NCBI GenBank assembly: GCA_964645715.1 | Contig: CAZYAO010000015.1 | Location: forward strand, 10,407-74,406 | Direction of reading: 5' to 3' | Length of the DNA stretch: 64,000 bases | Source: JAUMBM01 sp964645715 | GTDB taxonomy: Bacteria > Bacteroidota > Bacteroidia > Chitinophagales > Saprospiraceae | Shown here: piece by piece, positions 46,061-56,100 of the stretch | How the letters are laid out: every line of letters begins with the position of its first letter | How positions within the stretch are numbered: position 1 is the stretch's first letter | Notes under the pieces: generated by a model | Told to the model about the DNA's origin: nothing | What the model saw: the letters and a program-made list of their open reading frames with translations, nothing else | Databases searched by the model: none | Made by a program: the position numbers and the translations under genes

Positions 46061-47214
46061 ATGCCGGCAATGCCTTGTCCGCCGCCCACACAGGCAGTAA
46101 CCATGCCGTATTTGCCGTTGCGGCGCCTGAGCTCGCTGAATAGTTGGATGGACAGTTTGGCACCAGTACAACCGAGCGGGTGACCCAGCGCGATAGCACC
46201 ACCATTGACGTTGACGCGTTCCGGATCAAGGCCGGCTTCCTGTATCACCGCCAGTGCCTGTGCGCCAAAGGCCTCATTGAGCTCAATCAGGTCAATGTCC
46301 TCAAGCCGCAAACCTGCCTGCCGAAGTGCCTTAGGGATGGCTACACAGGGACCTATGCCCATATACAGCGGATCAACACCACCCACAGCGCAGGAAGCCA
46401 TACGTGCTATCGGACTGAGCCCAAGCTGTTTGAGCATGTTTTCACTTACTACCAGTACAAAAGCAGCTCCATCGGAAGTCTGGGAAGCATTGCCGGCAGT
46501 AACTACACCGCCCTGAGAGAAGGCTGGTCTCAGCGACCCTAGTCCTTCCAGACTAGTATCGCGCCTTACACCCTCGTCCATAGCAACAACATGGCTCTTC
46601 TCAACCCGCTTGCCGTCGACAACCCTTACATCCGGGACAGTGACCGGGATAATTTCATCTGCAAAATAACCTGCGTCAATCGCTGCCGCCGCCCGTTGGT
46701 GCGAACACACCGCAAAAGTATCCGCCTGCTCTCTGTTAATATTATATTTTTTGGCTACCGCCTCTGCCGTAAGCCCCATGCTGGCCAAATAGCTGGGGGT
46801 ACTGCTGGCAACCTCGTAGCTGGGAGCCAATTTGTAGCCTGTCATTGGAATTACACTCATACTCTCAGCTCCGCCGGCAATAAATACTTCTCCCATACCA
46901 GCCCTGATTTTAGCTACTGCCAGCGATATTGCCTCCAAGCCGGAAGCACAGTATCGGTTGATGGTAAAACCCGGGACTGTCTTACCCAACGCCCGCATGG
47001 AAATCTGCCGGCCAATCTGCAGACCCTGCTCGCCTTCGGGATTAGCGCAGCCCACAATCACGTCATCTACCAATTGCGGATCTAGCTCCGGTGTGCGTGC
47101 CAGCAGCTCACGGATGATGTCTACTGCCAAATCATCCGAACGATAAGCAGCAAAGCCCCCTTTTTTTGCCTTCGCAACTGCAGAACGGTACCCTTTTACA
47201 ATGTAAGCTTCCAT
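46042..47214 (-). CDS. Acetyl-CoA C-acyltransferase (thiolase)
   Basis: 390 residues from ATG 47214 (MEAYIVKGYRSAV); an in-frame ATG at 47235 adds seven residues of no family-like sequence. It cleaves 3-ketoacyl-CoA with CoA, or runs the reverse condensation, in fatty acid degradation. Thiolase signatures: INRYCASGLEAI (nucleophile Cys89), NEAFGAQALAV, GHPLGCTGAK (catalytic His) and CVGGGQGIAGIYE (second catalytic Cys). The length is normal. No other beta-oxidation gene is adjacent. The 3' end overlaps the acyltransferase gene by 19 bp on the opposite strand. Confidence 0.95.
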   Translation of the reverse strand: MEAYIVKGYRSAVAKAKKGGFAAYRSDDLAVDIIRELLARTPELDPQLVDDVIVGCANPEGEQGLQIGRQISMRALGKTVPGFTINRYCASGLEAISLAVAKIRAGMGEVFIAGGAESMSVIPMTGYKLAPSYEVASSTPSYLASMGLTAEAVAKKYNINREQADTFAVCSHQRAAAAIDAGYFADEIIPVTVPDVRVVDGKRVEKSHVVAMDEGVRRDTSLEGLGSLRPAFSQGGVVTAGNASQTSDGAAFVLVVSENMLKQLGLSPIARMASCAVGGVDPLYMGIGPCVAIPKALRQAGLRLEDIDLIELNEAFGAQALAVIQEAGLDPERVNVNGGAIALGHPLGCTGAKLSIQLFSELRRRNGKYGMVTACVGGGQGIAGIYEMLG

Positions 47215-47376
47215 GCGTCTTTCTTTTATCCGCATAAAGATAATAGAAACCTCGAATAGGTAAAACCAAGTCTAGCGAATTTTCGCAAAGAAGGCATAGC
47301 TTTTTTTCGTCAATTTAATGGTGAACGCAGATTAACCGTTATTAGCCTCCACGCTGGAAAAAATTCGCGGCAAATG

Positions 47377-47407
47377 TTGGAAAAACGAAGCACTGTAGCT
47401 ATCTTTG
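47377..47407 (+). promoter_or_regulatory. Promoter of the tRNA-Val/tRNA-Pro transcript
   Basis: TTG at 47377-47379 and TATCTTTG at 47400-47407 are 20 bp apart, an exact Bacteroidota promoter. The start would be near 47414, about 22 nt before tRNA-Val. Confidence 0.75.
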
Positions 47408-47435
47408 CAGCCGCTTACTGAAAGCAGCTATTGTA

Positions 47436-47510
47436 GGGTGATTAGCTCAGTTGGTTTAGAGCGCCGCCTTGACAGGGCGGAGGTCACTGGTTCGAATCCA
47501 GTATCACTCA
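47436..47510 (+). tRNA. tRNA-Val (GAC)
   Basis: Acceptor arms GGGTGAT and ATCACTC pair with one G-U. The anticodon stem CCGCC/GGCGG closes loop TTGACAG, giving anticodon GAC. The T-arm contains GGTTCGAATCC. CCA is not encoded. Confidence 0.97.
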
Positions 47511-47516
47511 CGAAAA

Positions 47517-47590
47517 CGGGGTGTAGCGCAGCCCGGTAGCGTACACGCCTGGGGGGCGTGTGGTCGCAGGTTCAAATCCTGTCACCCCGA
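47517..47590 (+). tRNA. tRNA-Pro (GGG)
   Basis: Acceptor arms CGGGGTG and CACCCCG pair perfectly. The anticodon stem CACGC/GCGTG closes loop CTGGGGG, giving anticodon GGG. The T-arm contains GGTTCAAATCC. CCA is not encoded. Six bases separate it from tRNA-Val. Confidence 0.96.
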
Positions 47591-47593
47591 CAA

Positions 47594-47631
47594 AAGCCCG
47601 GTGGTTCTCGCTTCCTTGAGCCATCGGGCTT
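47594..47631 (+). terminator. Terminator after tRNA-Pro
   Basis: Arms aagcccggtgg (47594-47604) and ccatcgggctt (47621-47631) pair with one G-T wobble and are followed by cttatttttgg with a T-run. Confidence 0.7.
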
Positions 47632-47656
47632 CTTATTTTTGGTTGTGGATGGGTCA

Positions 47657-47676
47657 GGATAGTCCGAAATATGCAT
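47657..47676. repeat. Left direct repeat flanking the fructan locus
   Basis: The 20-bp word ggatagtccgaaatatgcat matches 63547-63566 at 19 of 20 positions, and tgtggat precedes both copies. The copies bracket the whole fructan locus. A shorter related word (cgaaaatatgcat) occurs at 47815-47827. Confidence 0.7.
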
Positions 47677-47735
47677 CGTATCATGCACGCCTCTCTCCGC
47701 ATTTTATCAAAGTAGAAAGTCTGAGAAAAGAAATG

Positions 47736-47762
47736 TAATTTTGTTAGGTTCTTATTTTGTTA
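47736..47762 (+). promoter_or_regulatory. Possible HTCS promoter with 9-bp direct repeat
   Basis: TAATTTTG (47736-47743) fits the -7 consensus. The word attttgtta occurs at 47738-47746 and again at 47754-47762, a 16-bp period, which could be a regulator site. No -33 TTG is evident. Confidence 0.3.
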
Positions 47763-47837
47763 CCTCTTTTCCGCGGAAAGGGGCAACATGTCCAGCTTTG
47801 GGGGACTATGCACTCGAAAATATGCATTTCAAATATC

Positions 47838-50600
47838 ATGACTAAGCGTTGGGCAAATTTCAGCCTTGTAGTTGTACTAATATTTTGTTGGTGCATTGCA
47901 GAAAGCTGTCAGCAACACCAGCCGCAGAAAAAATTTCGCATCGCTTTCTCCCAATGCTGCTCTGACCCGTGGCGGGATGAAATGGAAAGTGAAATGCGCC
48001 AGAAACAAGCTTTCCACTCGGAGGTGGATTTGACAATTATGCGGGCAAACAACGATAGCGAAGCCCAAATCCGGCAAATCCGGGAAATGGTCGCTGCGGG
48101 CATGGACTTGCTCATTGTTTCTCCCAATGAGTCTCAGCCACTTACTCCTATCGTCGAGGAAGTCTACAGATCGGGTATCCCCGTAATTCTGATTGACCGC
48201 AAGATTGAATCAAATCTTTATACTGCATTCGTCGGTGCTGACAATTTTGAAATCGGAGAAACTGTTGGTCGTTATCTCTCCAACCAATTCAATGGGCAGG
48301 GCGAAATTATCGAAGTTCAGCTGCCTATGACGATGTCGCCTGCGCAGGAGCGGCACAATGGTTTCGTCGAAGGTATTGCTGCTTCCACGGGCTTACAATT
48401 AGTGGCGACGCTGGAGGCCAAGGACAGCCTCGAAATAATAAAGCATACGCTGCCCGCTATCCTCGACCAGCACCCCAATGCGAATATCTTGTTCGGTCAT
48501 ACTGACCTCATTGCCGAGTATTCTTTTACTACGGTATCGGAAAAAAATCAGGCGAAAGACATGTTTTTTGTTGGTATTGACGGTATTCCCGGTACCGGGC
48601 AGGGTATTCAGGCCGTAGAAGAGGGTATCCTGGATGTCTCCATGCTTTACCCGACCGGCGGATCGGAGGCTATTGATTTGGCGTTGACTATTTTGAACAA
48701 ACTGCCCTTCAATAAGTACAACAAGCTGGAAACCATCGTTATCAACAGCGATAATGCCCGTATCCTGCATCTGCAAATGAAAAAGGTGAAAAGTCTTCAG
48801 ACTAGCATTGATGAGCAAATCAACAAACTGGATGACCTGAATACGATTTACCGCAACCAGCGGGTATATATTATTATCCTCATTTTTAGCTTGTTGTTGG
48901 CGATCGTACTGGGGGGGGTCCTTTGGAAATCGTTGCACGCCAAGAACGAAATGAACCGGAGCCTCGAACAAAAAAATGGGGAAATTATCGAACATGAGCA
49001 GCAAATCCTTAAAATGTCGGACGAGCTTCGGATCGCCACCTCTGCCAAAGTGGATTTTTTTACCAATATTTCACATGAATTCCGGACGCCGCTCACGCTG
49101 ATTTTGGGCTATGTCGAGGGTCTGATTAGAGGAGGTAGTACCAGCACCAAAGATGCCAAAAATGATCTTGGCCTCGTGCGCAAGAATGCTCTCCGGCTGT
49201 TGCGTCTCATCAATCAATTGATGGATTTTCGAAAAATCGAAAGTGGAAAAATGGCAGTTCGGGCAAGCGAGAATGATCTCGTCGCCTTCACCCGCGAGAT
49301 TGTCGAGGCATTCCGCAAAACTGCGGACAAACGCAATATCGAGCTTGGATTTTTTTCCGTGGAAAAGTCGCTGGCTGTTTGGTTCGACCTGAATATGGTG
49401 GACAAAGTGCTGTTTAACCTCCTCTCCAACGCCTTCAAGTTTACGACTGATGGCGGAAAAATTCAGGTGGCGGTGGTTAAAGACCCCATTGCTGACAAGG
49501 CCATCGTTAAAGTGGAGGACAATGGTCTGGGCATGTCCAAAGAGCATCGGGAACGGGCATTCGAACGGTTTTACCAAGGTGAAAGCCAATATGCTACGGG
49601 TACGGGACTGGGGCTTGCGCTCTCAAAAGAACTGGTTGTACTGCACGCTGGCAGCATCGATCTTTGGAGTGAAGCGGGAAAAGGGGCCCGTTTTGAGGTT
49701 TCTCTTCCTTTGGGCAACGCCCACTTCAAGGAAGATCAGCTTTTTTCGGAAAAACCAGACAGTATTTCCTACGACGAGCTGGTGCTTTTTGAAATGGAAA
49801 ACAAAGAAGCCGCCAGCCTGCCTGCTTCAACCGGCAGCCATGAGCAGGTGTTATTGCTCATCGAGGACAACGACGATTTGCGGCTGTTTTTGTCTAGTCA
49901 TTTCGGCAAATCCTTCCAAATCCGGGAGGCTGCCGATGGCAACGCGGGGCTCGATCAGGCCTTCGAAGAAGTGCCGGACCTCATCATTGCTGACATCAAC
50001 ATGCCAGGTAAGGACGGATTGAGCCTTACCAAGCGGCTAAAGTCTGACCTGCGAACCTCACACATCCCCATCGTGCTGCTCACTGCCCGAACTTCGATGG
50101 AGCAAAAAATCGAAGGGGTTCAGTCTGGTGCCGATGCCTACGTAACCAAGCCTTTCAACCTTGTTTTCCTTTCAGAAATCGTAAAGAATCTGCTCCTTGG
50201 GCGTGAAAATCTCCGGCAACGGTTCAGTGGCAACCTTCAGCTTAGCAAATCGTCCAACAGGATTGGTGAGCTCGATCAGCAATTTATACGAAAGTTCATG
50301 GGTTATGTGGAGGCGAATCTTGCCGAACAAAACCTGACGGTGGAAAGCTTAAGCGAAGCTTTCGGTCTGTCAAGGGTGCAACTTTTTAGAAAAACCAAAG
50401 CTTTGCTCGGCGAAAGCCCCAATGATTTCATCCAACAGCTGCGCCTCAAAAAAGCAAGTCAACTGTTGCTCGAAAGTAACCTGACGGTGGCGGAAGTTGC
50501 TTATCAAGCGGGGTATTCGTCGCCTGGTTATTTTTCGACGGCCTTCAAAGGGCGGTATGGATGCTCGCCAAGCGAGTGGCGGGAGAAGGAGTCCAGGTAA
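47838..50600 (+). CDS. Hybrid two-component system regulator (HTCS) with periplasmic sugar-binding sensor
   Basis: 920 residues from ATG 47838 (MTKRWANFSL); ATG 47808 is an alternative. A signal/anchor ends IAESC (Cys24). Residues about 31-320 are a LacI/RbsB-like periplasmic binding domain (FRIAFSQCCSDPWRDEMESE, then GIPVILIDRKIE). One membrane helix (about 341-362) leads to HisKA (ISHEFRTPLTLIL, phospho-His413), HATPase (NLLSNAFKF, DNGLGM), a receiver domain with phospho-Asp719 (IIADINMPGKDG) and an AraC-type HTH (about 815-915). The type-1 periplasmic sensor differs from the propeller HTCS class and matches the fructose-sensing regulator of Bacteroides fructan loci (BT1754 type). It likely activates the downstream operon on sensing fructose. 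Confidence 0.92.
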   Translation: MTKRWANFSLVVVLIFCWCIAESCQQHQPQKKFRIAFSQCCSDPWRDEMESEMRQKQAFHSEVDLTIMRANNDSEAQIRQIREMVAAGMDLLIVSPNESQPLTPIVEEVYRSGIPVILIDRKIESNLYTAFVGADNFEIGETVGRYLSNQFNGQGEIIEVQLPMTMSPAQERHNGFVEGIAASTGLQLVATLEAKDSLEIIKHTLPAILDQHPNANILFGHTDLIAEYSFTTVSEKNQAKDMFFVGIDGIPGTGQGIQAVEEGILDVSMLYPTGGSEAIDLALTILNKLPFNKYNKLETIVINSDNARILHLQMKKVKSLQTSIDEQINKLDDLNTIYRNQRVYIIILIFSLLLAIVLGGVLWKSLHAKNEMNRSLEQKNGEIIEHEQQILKMSDELRIATSAKVDFFTNISHEFRTPLTLILGYVEGLIRGGSTSTKDAKNDLGLVRKNALRLLRLINQLMDFRKIESGKMAVRASENDLVAFTREIVEAFRKTADKRNIELGFFSVEKSLAVWFDLNMVDKVLFNLLSNAFKFTTDGGKIQVAVVKDPIADKAIVKVEDNGLGMSKEHRERAFERFYQGESQYATGTGLGLALSKELVVLHAGSIDLWSEAGKGARFEVSLPLGNAHFKEDQLFSEKPDSISYDELVLFEMENKEAASLPASTGSHEQVLLLIEDNDDLRLFLSSHFGKSFQIREAADGNAGLDQAFEEVPDLIIADINMPGKDGLSLTKRLKSDLRTSHIPIVLLTARTSMEQKIEGVQSGADAYVTKPFNLVFLSEIVKNLLLGRENLRQRFSGNLQLSKSSNRIGELDQQFIRKFMGYVEANLAEQNLTVESLSEAFGLSRVQLFRKTKALLGESPNDFIQQLRLKKASQLLLESNLTVAEVAYQAGYSSPGYFSTAFKGRYGCSPSEWREKESR

Positions 50601-50676
50601 CATTTTTGTAGCCAAGCGCAACATTTTCTAAACTCAGTGCGCTTATTGTAAAATCAACATTAACTCGTAGTTTGTT

Positions 50677-50692
50677 GTATTTTAGTATTTTA
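50677..50692. promoter_or_regulatory. Tandem 8-bp repeat upstream of the MFS gene
   Basis: gtatttta occurs twice in direct succession, about 75 bp before a -7 element. Direct repeats are typical of AraC-type regulator sites, so this is a candidate HTCS operator. This is inference only. Confidence 0.3.
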
Positions 50693-50739
50693 GTTCAATA
50701 ACTTGCCCTGTATCAAATTTGAAAGGATTTGGTACTATC

Positions 50740-50774
50740 TTGAATAAGACCGAGTGGCTACTCCTATAGGTTTG
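50740..50774 (+). promoter_or_regulatory. Candidate promoter of the fructan operon
   Basis: TAGGTTTG (50767-50774) matches the -7 consensus. TTG at 50740-50742 is 24 bp upstream, longer than the usual 19-20, as would suit an activated promoter. It is 19 bp before the MFS ATG. Confidence 0.4.
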
Positions 50775-50793
50775 CGGTACTAAATGGCAATCC

Positions 50794-52173
50794 ATGAACC
50801 ACCGCAAGGTCTATCTTTGGTCAATCACCGTCGCTTTGGGCGGCTTTCTTTTTGGTCTCGACACCGCAGTCATTTCTGGCTGTGAGCGCACTATTCAAAA
50901 ACTCTGGGTATTGACCGATGCCATGACCGGCCAGATGGTCGCCATGGCACTGTACGGCACGATTGTTGGCGCAATCTTAGGGGGAATCCCTGCCGAGCGC
51001 ATCGGGCGGCGCAATACTTTGTTCTGGATTGCTATCATCTTCTTGGTCTCGGCCATCGGCTGCGCCCTGTCGCCTGATGTCTATACGTTGATGTTTTTTC
51101 GCTTCTGCGGCGGCCTGAGTGTTGGTGCCTCCTCGGTTGTTGCACCGATGTATATCACCGAACTTTCACCGAAGGAAAAACGGGGACAACTGACGGCTTT
51201 GTTCCAATTCAACATCGTATTCGGCATTTTGGTAGCCTATTTATCCAATTGGCTCATCGGTACTGCCGATGAGAACGCCTGGCGATGGATGCTTGGCGTA
51301 GTGGCTTTTCCATCCTTGCTGTTTGTCGTACTGATACCCTTCGTACCTGAAAGTCCACGTTGGCTGATCGTAAAAAAAGGCAAACTGGAAGAGGCCCGGC
51401 GCACCCTGGAAATCATCAATCCTGCTACCGTCAATGAATCCCTCTCAGAGATACAAGCCAGCCAGCACAATACGACAAGCTCGTCTGGTAGCTTACAGGA
51501 ATTCTTTTCCGGTCGTTATCGGTTGCCTATCATGCTCGCCTTCCTGATTGCTTTTTTCAATCAAGTCAGTGGAATCAACGCCGTTATCTACTATGCTCCC
51601 CGCATTTTCGAGGATGCGGGCATGGCCACTAGCTCTGCATTGTTGTCGTCCGTGGGCATCGGTCTGATCAATCTCGTATTTACCATGCTCGGCTTGATGC
51701 TGATTGACCGCATGGGGCGGCGCTTCCTGATGTACGTCGGGTCAATCGGGTACATCATCTCGCTTTCTTTGGTGGCTTGGGTCTTTTATAGCAACGCAGC
51801 CACCGGTGGTATGATGGTGTCGGGCTTGCTCTTTGTTTTTATCGCTGCTCATGCCATCGGGCAAGGAGCCGTCATCTGGGTATTCATCTCCGAAATTTTT
51901 CCAAACCAAATCCGCTCTTGGGGCAACTCGCTGGGTAGCAGTACGCATTGGGTGTTTGCAGCGCTAATCGCAGGCAATTTCCCGTGGTTTGCGGGGAAGT
52001 TTGGTCAGGCTACCAGTTTTGCAATCTTCGCTTTTATGATGGTGCTGCAATTGGTTTTTGTCTGGAAAATGATGCCCGAAACGAAAGGGGTCTCGCTTGA
52101 GGATTTGGAAAAACAAATGGTGAAGGAGGATGCACCGAACACCTCCTCGCCTGTGGTAATGAAGCGTATTTGA
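50794..52173 (+). CDS. MFS sugar porter, probable fructose permease
   Basis: 459 residues with about twelve membrane helices. Sugar-porter signatures: GFLFGLDTAVISG at the start, ERIGRRNTLF, VPESPRWLI after helix 6, DRMGRRFLMY after helix 8, and PETKGVSLEDLE at the end. The QVSGINAVIYYAPRIF segment is the substrate-binding helix 7 of this family. Family members are proton symporters or facilitators for monosaccharides. Gene context (fructokinase directly after, and GH32 enzymes) indicates fructose. It would move fructose released in the periplasm across the inner membrane. The fructokinase gene starts 94 bp downstream. Confidence 0.9.
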   Translation: MNHRKVYLWSITVALGGFLFGLDTAVISGCERTIQKLWVLTDAMTGQMVAMALYGTIVGAILGGIPAERIGRRNTLFWIAIIFLVSAIGCALSPDVYTLMFFRFCGGLSVGASSVVAPMYITELSPKEKRGQLTALFQFNIVFGILVAYLSNWLIGTADENAWRWMLGVVAFPSLLFVVLIPFVPESPRWLIVKKGKLEEARRTLEIINPATVNESLSEIQASQHNTTSSSGSLQEFFSGRYRLPIMLAFLIAFFNQVSGINAVIYYAPRIFEDAGMATSSALLSSVGIGLINLVFTMLGLMLIDRMGRRFLMYVGSIGYIISLSLVAWVFYSNAATGGMMVSGLLFVFIAAHAIGQGAVIWVFISEIFPNQIRSWGNSLGSSTHWVFAALIAGNFPWFAGKFGQATSFAIFAFMMVLQLVFVWKMMPETKGVSLEDLEKQMVKEDAPNTSSPVVMKRI

Positions 52174-52267
52174 TTTCGTAAATAACTGATAATTATACTT
52201 TTAATTGATTTTTATAGCCTGTGAGCCAGGCCATTACGGCTGCCGCACTTGTTAAAATAAAAAAATT

Positions 52268-53155
52268 ATGCCTGACCACACCATCATCTGCTTTGGCGAA
52301 GCCCTCTGGGACCTGCTGCCCGCTGGCAAAATTGCGGGTGGGGCACCCATGAACGTGGCTTTCCACGCCAACATCTTTGGGCTGCAAGCCAGCCTTATCA
52401 GCCGGGTTGGAGCGGATGAGCTGGGGCGGGAATTGCTGGATATTCTGACAAAAAAAGGTATTCCAACCAACCTGATACAGCTAGACCATACCCTTCCAAC
52501 AGGTATCGTGAATGTTGCGCTGGACGTAAATGGCTCCCCCTCCTACGAAATCGTGCAGCCCGCTGCCTGGGATTACATTCATCAGACCGACGAGGCGAAA
52601 AAGGAGGTGAGCGCCGCCAGTGCACTTGTCTTCGGTAGCCTCGCCTGCCGCACCAACTGCAGCAGGGAAACCCTGCTCGAACTGCTCGAAATAGCTCCGC
52701 TGCGGGTCTTCGACCTGAACCTGCGACCGCCGTTTTTTTCAAAAGAACTGCTGGAAGAGCTGCTTCTTAAAGCGAACCTCGTAAAAATGAACGACTACGA
52801 ACTCGATACCATCGCCAACTGGCATGGCATCGACGGGAAGGAAGCTGAAAAAATGGATTTTATCAAAAACCATTACAGACTCGATGCCCTGCTCGTGACG
52901 CTGGGCGCGAACGGCGCCATGCTGCAAAACGATCAGGGTCTCTTTTCCCAAACAGGTTTCAAAGTAAACGTACAGGACACCATCGGCAGCGGCGACGCCT
53001 TCCTGGGTGCTTTCCTTAGTAAAGCGCTTGCTGGTGCTTCAGCCGAAGAATCGCTCAAAACTGCCTGTATCGCCGGGGCTTTCGTCGCTACAAAAAAAGG
53101 CGCCACACCGGATTATTTACCAACCGAAATCTTTCAAAATTTCATACAAGTATGA
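52268..53155 (+). CDS. PfkB-family fructokinase
   Basis: 295 residues. It phosphorylates fructose, most probably at C6, for entry into glycolysis. PfkB/ribokinase motifs: ICFGEALWDLLPAGKIAGGAPMNV at the N-terminus (substrate-binding GG) and DTIGSGDAFLGAFLSKAL near the C-terminus (catalytic base Asp243 and anion hole). The length is standard. Substrate preference is inferred from the fructan locus and from the WDLLPxGKxxGGAPMN-type start, which is frequent in fructokinases. The stop overlaps the susC ATG (ATGA), which joins cytoplasmic sugar metabolism and outer-membrane import in one translational unit. Confidence 0.92.
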   Translation: MPDHTIICFGEALWDLLPAGKIAGGAPMNVAFHANIFGLQASLISRVGADELGRELLDILTKKGIPTNLIQLDHTLPTGIVNVALDVNGSPSYEIVQPAAWDYIHQTDEAKKEVSAASALVFGSLACRTNCSRETLLELLEIAPLRVFDLNLRPPFFSKELLEELLLKANLVKMNDYELDTIANWHGIDGKEAEKMDFIKNHYRLDALLVTLGANGAMLQNDQGLFSQTGFKVNVQDTIGSGDAFLGAFLSKALAGASAEESLKTACIAGAFVATKKGATPDYLPTEIFQNFIQV

Positions 53156-56100
53156 AAAAATGTAAACTCATCTTGTCATTGTTCGCATTACTGGCACTCG
53201 CCCTAACGAACGCACATGCGCAACGAACGCTCATCGGTAAGGTGCTGGATAGTGAAACAAAAGAGCCGCTCATCGGCACTACCATCCACATCACAGGCAC
53301 CAGTATCGGCACTGTCGTGGACTATGAAGGAAGCTATCAACTCGATTTGCCGGAAGGCAGGGTCTCTATTACGGTATCTTATACCGGCTACGAATCCCAA
53401 GTTTTCGAAGATGTGCAGCCCGGCGAACTAACTATAGAGCTTTCAGCCGGGTTGTTGCTGAATGAGGTCGTAGTGGTGGGGTATACCGCTGAACGAAAAA
53501 AAGATCTCACAGGAGCAGTTACCATCGTGAAAATGGATGAAGTGAAGGAACTTCCGGCGGGCAATATCATGAAAAATATCCAGGGCAGAGTGCCGGGTGT
53601 TAACGTCACCACAGACGGCTCTCCTGGTTCCGTTGCCACGATTCGCATACGGGGAAACGGTACACTCAACAACAATGATCCGCTTTACGTCATCGACGGT
53701 GTGCCCACCAAGTCGGGCATGCACGAAATCAATCCAGCCGACATCGAGTCCGTGCAGGTATTGAAGGATGCAGCTTCGGCAAGTATCTACGGTTCGCGGG
53801 CAGGCAACGGCGTTATTGTCATCACGACCAAAAATGCCAAGAAAAATCAGGTCAGGGTTCAATTTGATGCCAATTGGTCGGGGCAGCAATACACCTCCAA
53901 GTTGGAGCCGCTCAATACGTTTGACCGAGGGCTGGTCTTCTGGCAGGCTGCGGTGAATGCCAAACTGAACCCCATTAGTCCTATTTACAACTACCAATGG
54001 AACGGGGACTTGAATAGCCCGATTCTCGGCAACATCTCCTACAACGAATTTATTGATGCTAAGAAAACCATGCGGCCTGCTGATACCCGCTGGTTCGATG
54101 AAGTTTCGCAAACCTCACTGATTCGGTCCTATAACCTCGGCATTTCAAAAGGCTCGGAAAGTGGCAATGTCGTTTTTTCCATGGGTTACTACGACCACGA
54201 CGGCATCATCCGGGAGACCAATTTTAATCGCATTAATTTCCGCCTGAATACCCGCTACAACCTGTTCGACAAGCGGGTGTCGATAGGACAAAACTTCCAA
54301 ATGACCTTTCAGCGGGAAAAGCAAATCCCAACCGGAGAAGTACTGTTCACTTCGCTGGTGCAACACCCCATCGTGCCTGTTCGTACGGAAAGTGGCGGCT
54401 GGGGAGGCCCCGTGTCGGGAATGACCGACCGCCAGAATCCAGTGCGTCTCATCGAGGACAATAAACAGAACCAGTACCGCTTCGCGCGTCCCTTCGGCAA
54501 CGTTTTTCTGGAAGTGAACCCATTGAAAAACTTGCAATTGAAAACGAGTTTTGGCGTGGATTACAGCATGTTCTATTCTCGCAACATCCAGAAACGCTAC
54601 GTTTCGGGCTTCCTCAGCGAACCGGACAACCGGGTGACCAACAACAATAGTTTATCCGGCAACTGGGTCTGGACAAACACGGCAACTTATGACTACAACC
54701 TAGCTAAACATCGCTTCAATTTTCTGCTCGGTCATGAGCAAATCAGGTTTTCCCAAGAATTTTTCAGCGCCTCCAGGGAGGGGTTCGTCAGCGAGAGCAC
54801 GGATTATGCCTACCTGAGCGCGGGAGCTGCCAACCAACTGAATACTGGCGGCGGCCAGCAATGGACTCTGCTGTCCTATTTTGGTAAAATCAATTACGCC
54901 TTCAACGACCGCTACCTCGCCTCTCTGACCATGCGGCGGGACGGTTCATCCCGTTTCGGCAGGAATAACCGTTATGGCAATTTCCCCGCCGCCTCCGTTG
55001 GCTGGCGAATCAGTGAAGAGTCGTTTATGAAAAACCTGTTCGCAAAACCAGTTAACTTAAAACTTCGGGCAAGCTGGGGGCAAAACGGCAATCAGGAAAT
55101 TGATCCACTGGCGGTGTACAATATCTACCGGGCTGTGTACGCTAAGGAAGAACCCATCTGGGACAATCCCAATCCACCCGTTTTCATGCCTAACCTCGGT
55201 ACGGCTTACGATATTGCCGGAAATGACTTCGGGCAATTGCTCTCTGGCTTCATTAACAGCCAGCAAGCCAATGACAACCTGAAATGGGAAACCACCACGC
55301 AGACCAACTTGGGAATTGATTATGAAGTGGGCCAATTTTCCGGTTCGCTGGATGTCTACTCAAAGGAAACGAGTGATATTTTATACTTCCGTACCCTGCT
55401 GGCGACCGTGGGCGAGGCGAACGGCCAGTTTGTCAATGGCGGTACCATCCGCAACAAGGGCATAGAGGCTTTGCTCACCTACAGCGGCAACCTTGGCGAT
55501 TTTTCCTTCGACATTACCGGTAATATGGCAACATTGAAAAATGAGGTGGTGAGCATGCCAAGTGATCTGTTCGTGCGCATGCCCCTCAGTGGCGATGTGC
55601 CCAATGATGCAAAAATTGAGCTTCCGGGGCAACAGCTCATCGGGCTGTCTGTAAACAGTTTCTATGGCTATGTGGCTGATGGCTTGTTTCAAAGCCAGGC
55701 AGAGGTCGACCAGCATGCCACCCAACCGGGTAAGGGAATTGGTCGCATCCGTTTCAAAGACCTCAACGGCGACGGTGAGATTAACAACAATGACCAGACT
55801 TTTATCGGTACTGCCGATCCTTCCCTGTCCTATGGGTTGAATGTCAACCTGAAATACAAACAGTTCAACCTGACAGTGTTCTTTCAGGGAGTTTCAGGCA
55901 TCGAATACTACAACTCGTACAAGACCTATACCGACTTCGCTTCGCTGTGGCCGGGTACAAATTGGGGTACGAGGACGCTGGATGCGTGGTCGCCCGAAAA
56001 TCCCAATTCTACCATTCCCCGACTAACGATTGTGGACAACAACAATGAGGGGCGGGTAAGCACCTATTTCATCGAAAATGCTTCCTACCTGAAACTGCGC

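Noticed and set aside
47583..47590. tRNA-Pro 3' end as an integrase attachment site
   Set aside because: No copy of the tRNA 3' end was found near 63.5 kb and no integrase gene is present; only the separate 20-bp repeat is shared.
47757..47837. Upstream TTG/ATG starts for the HTCS gene
   Set aside because: The extra residues precede a complete signal segment beginning at ATG 47838. ATG 47808 cannot be fully excluded.
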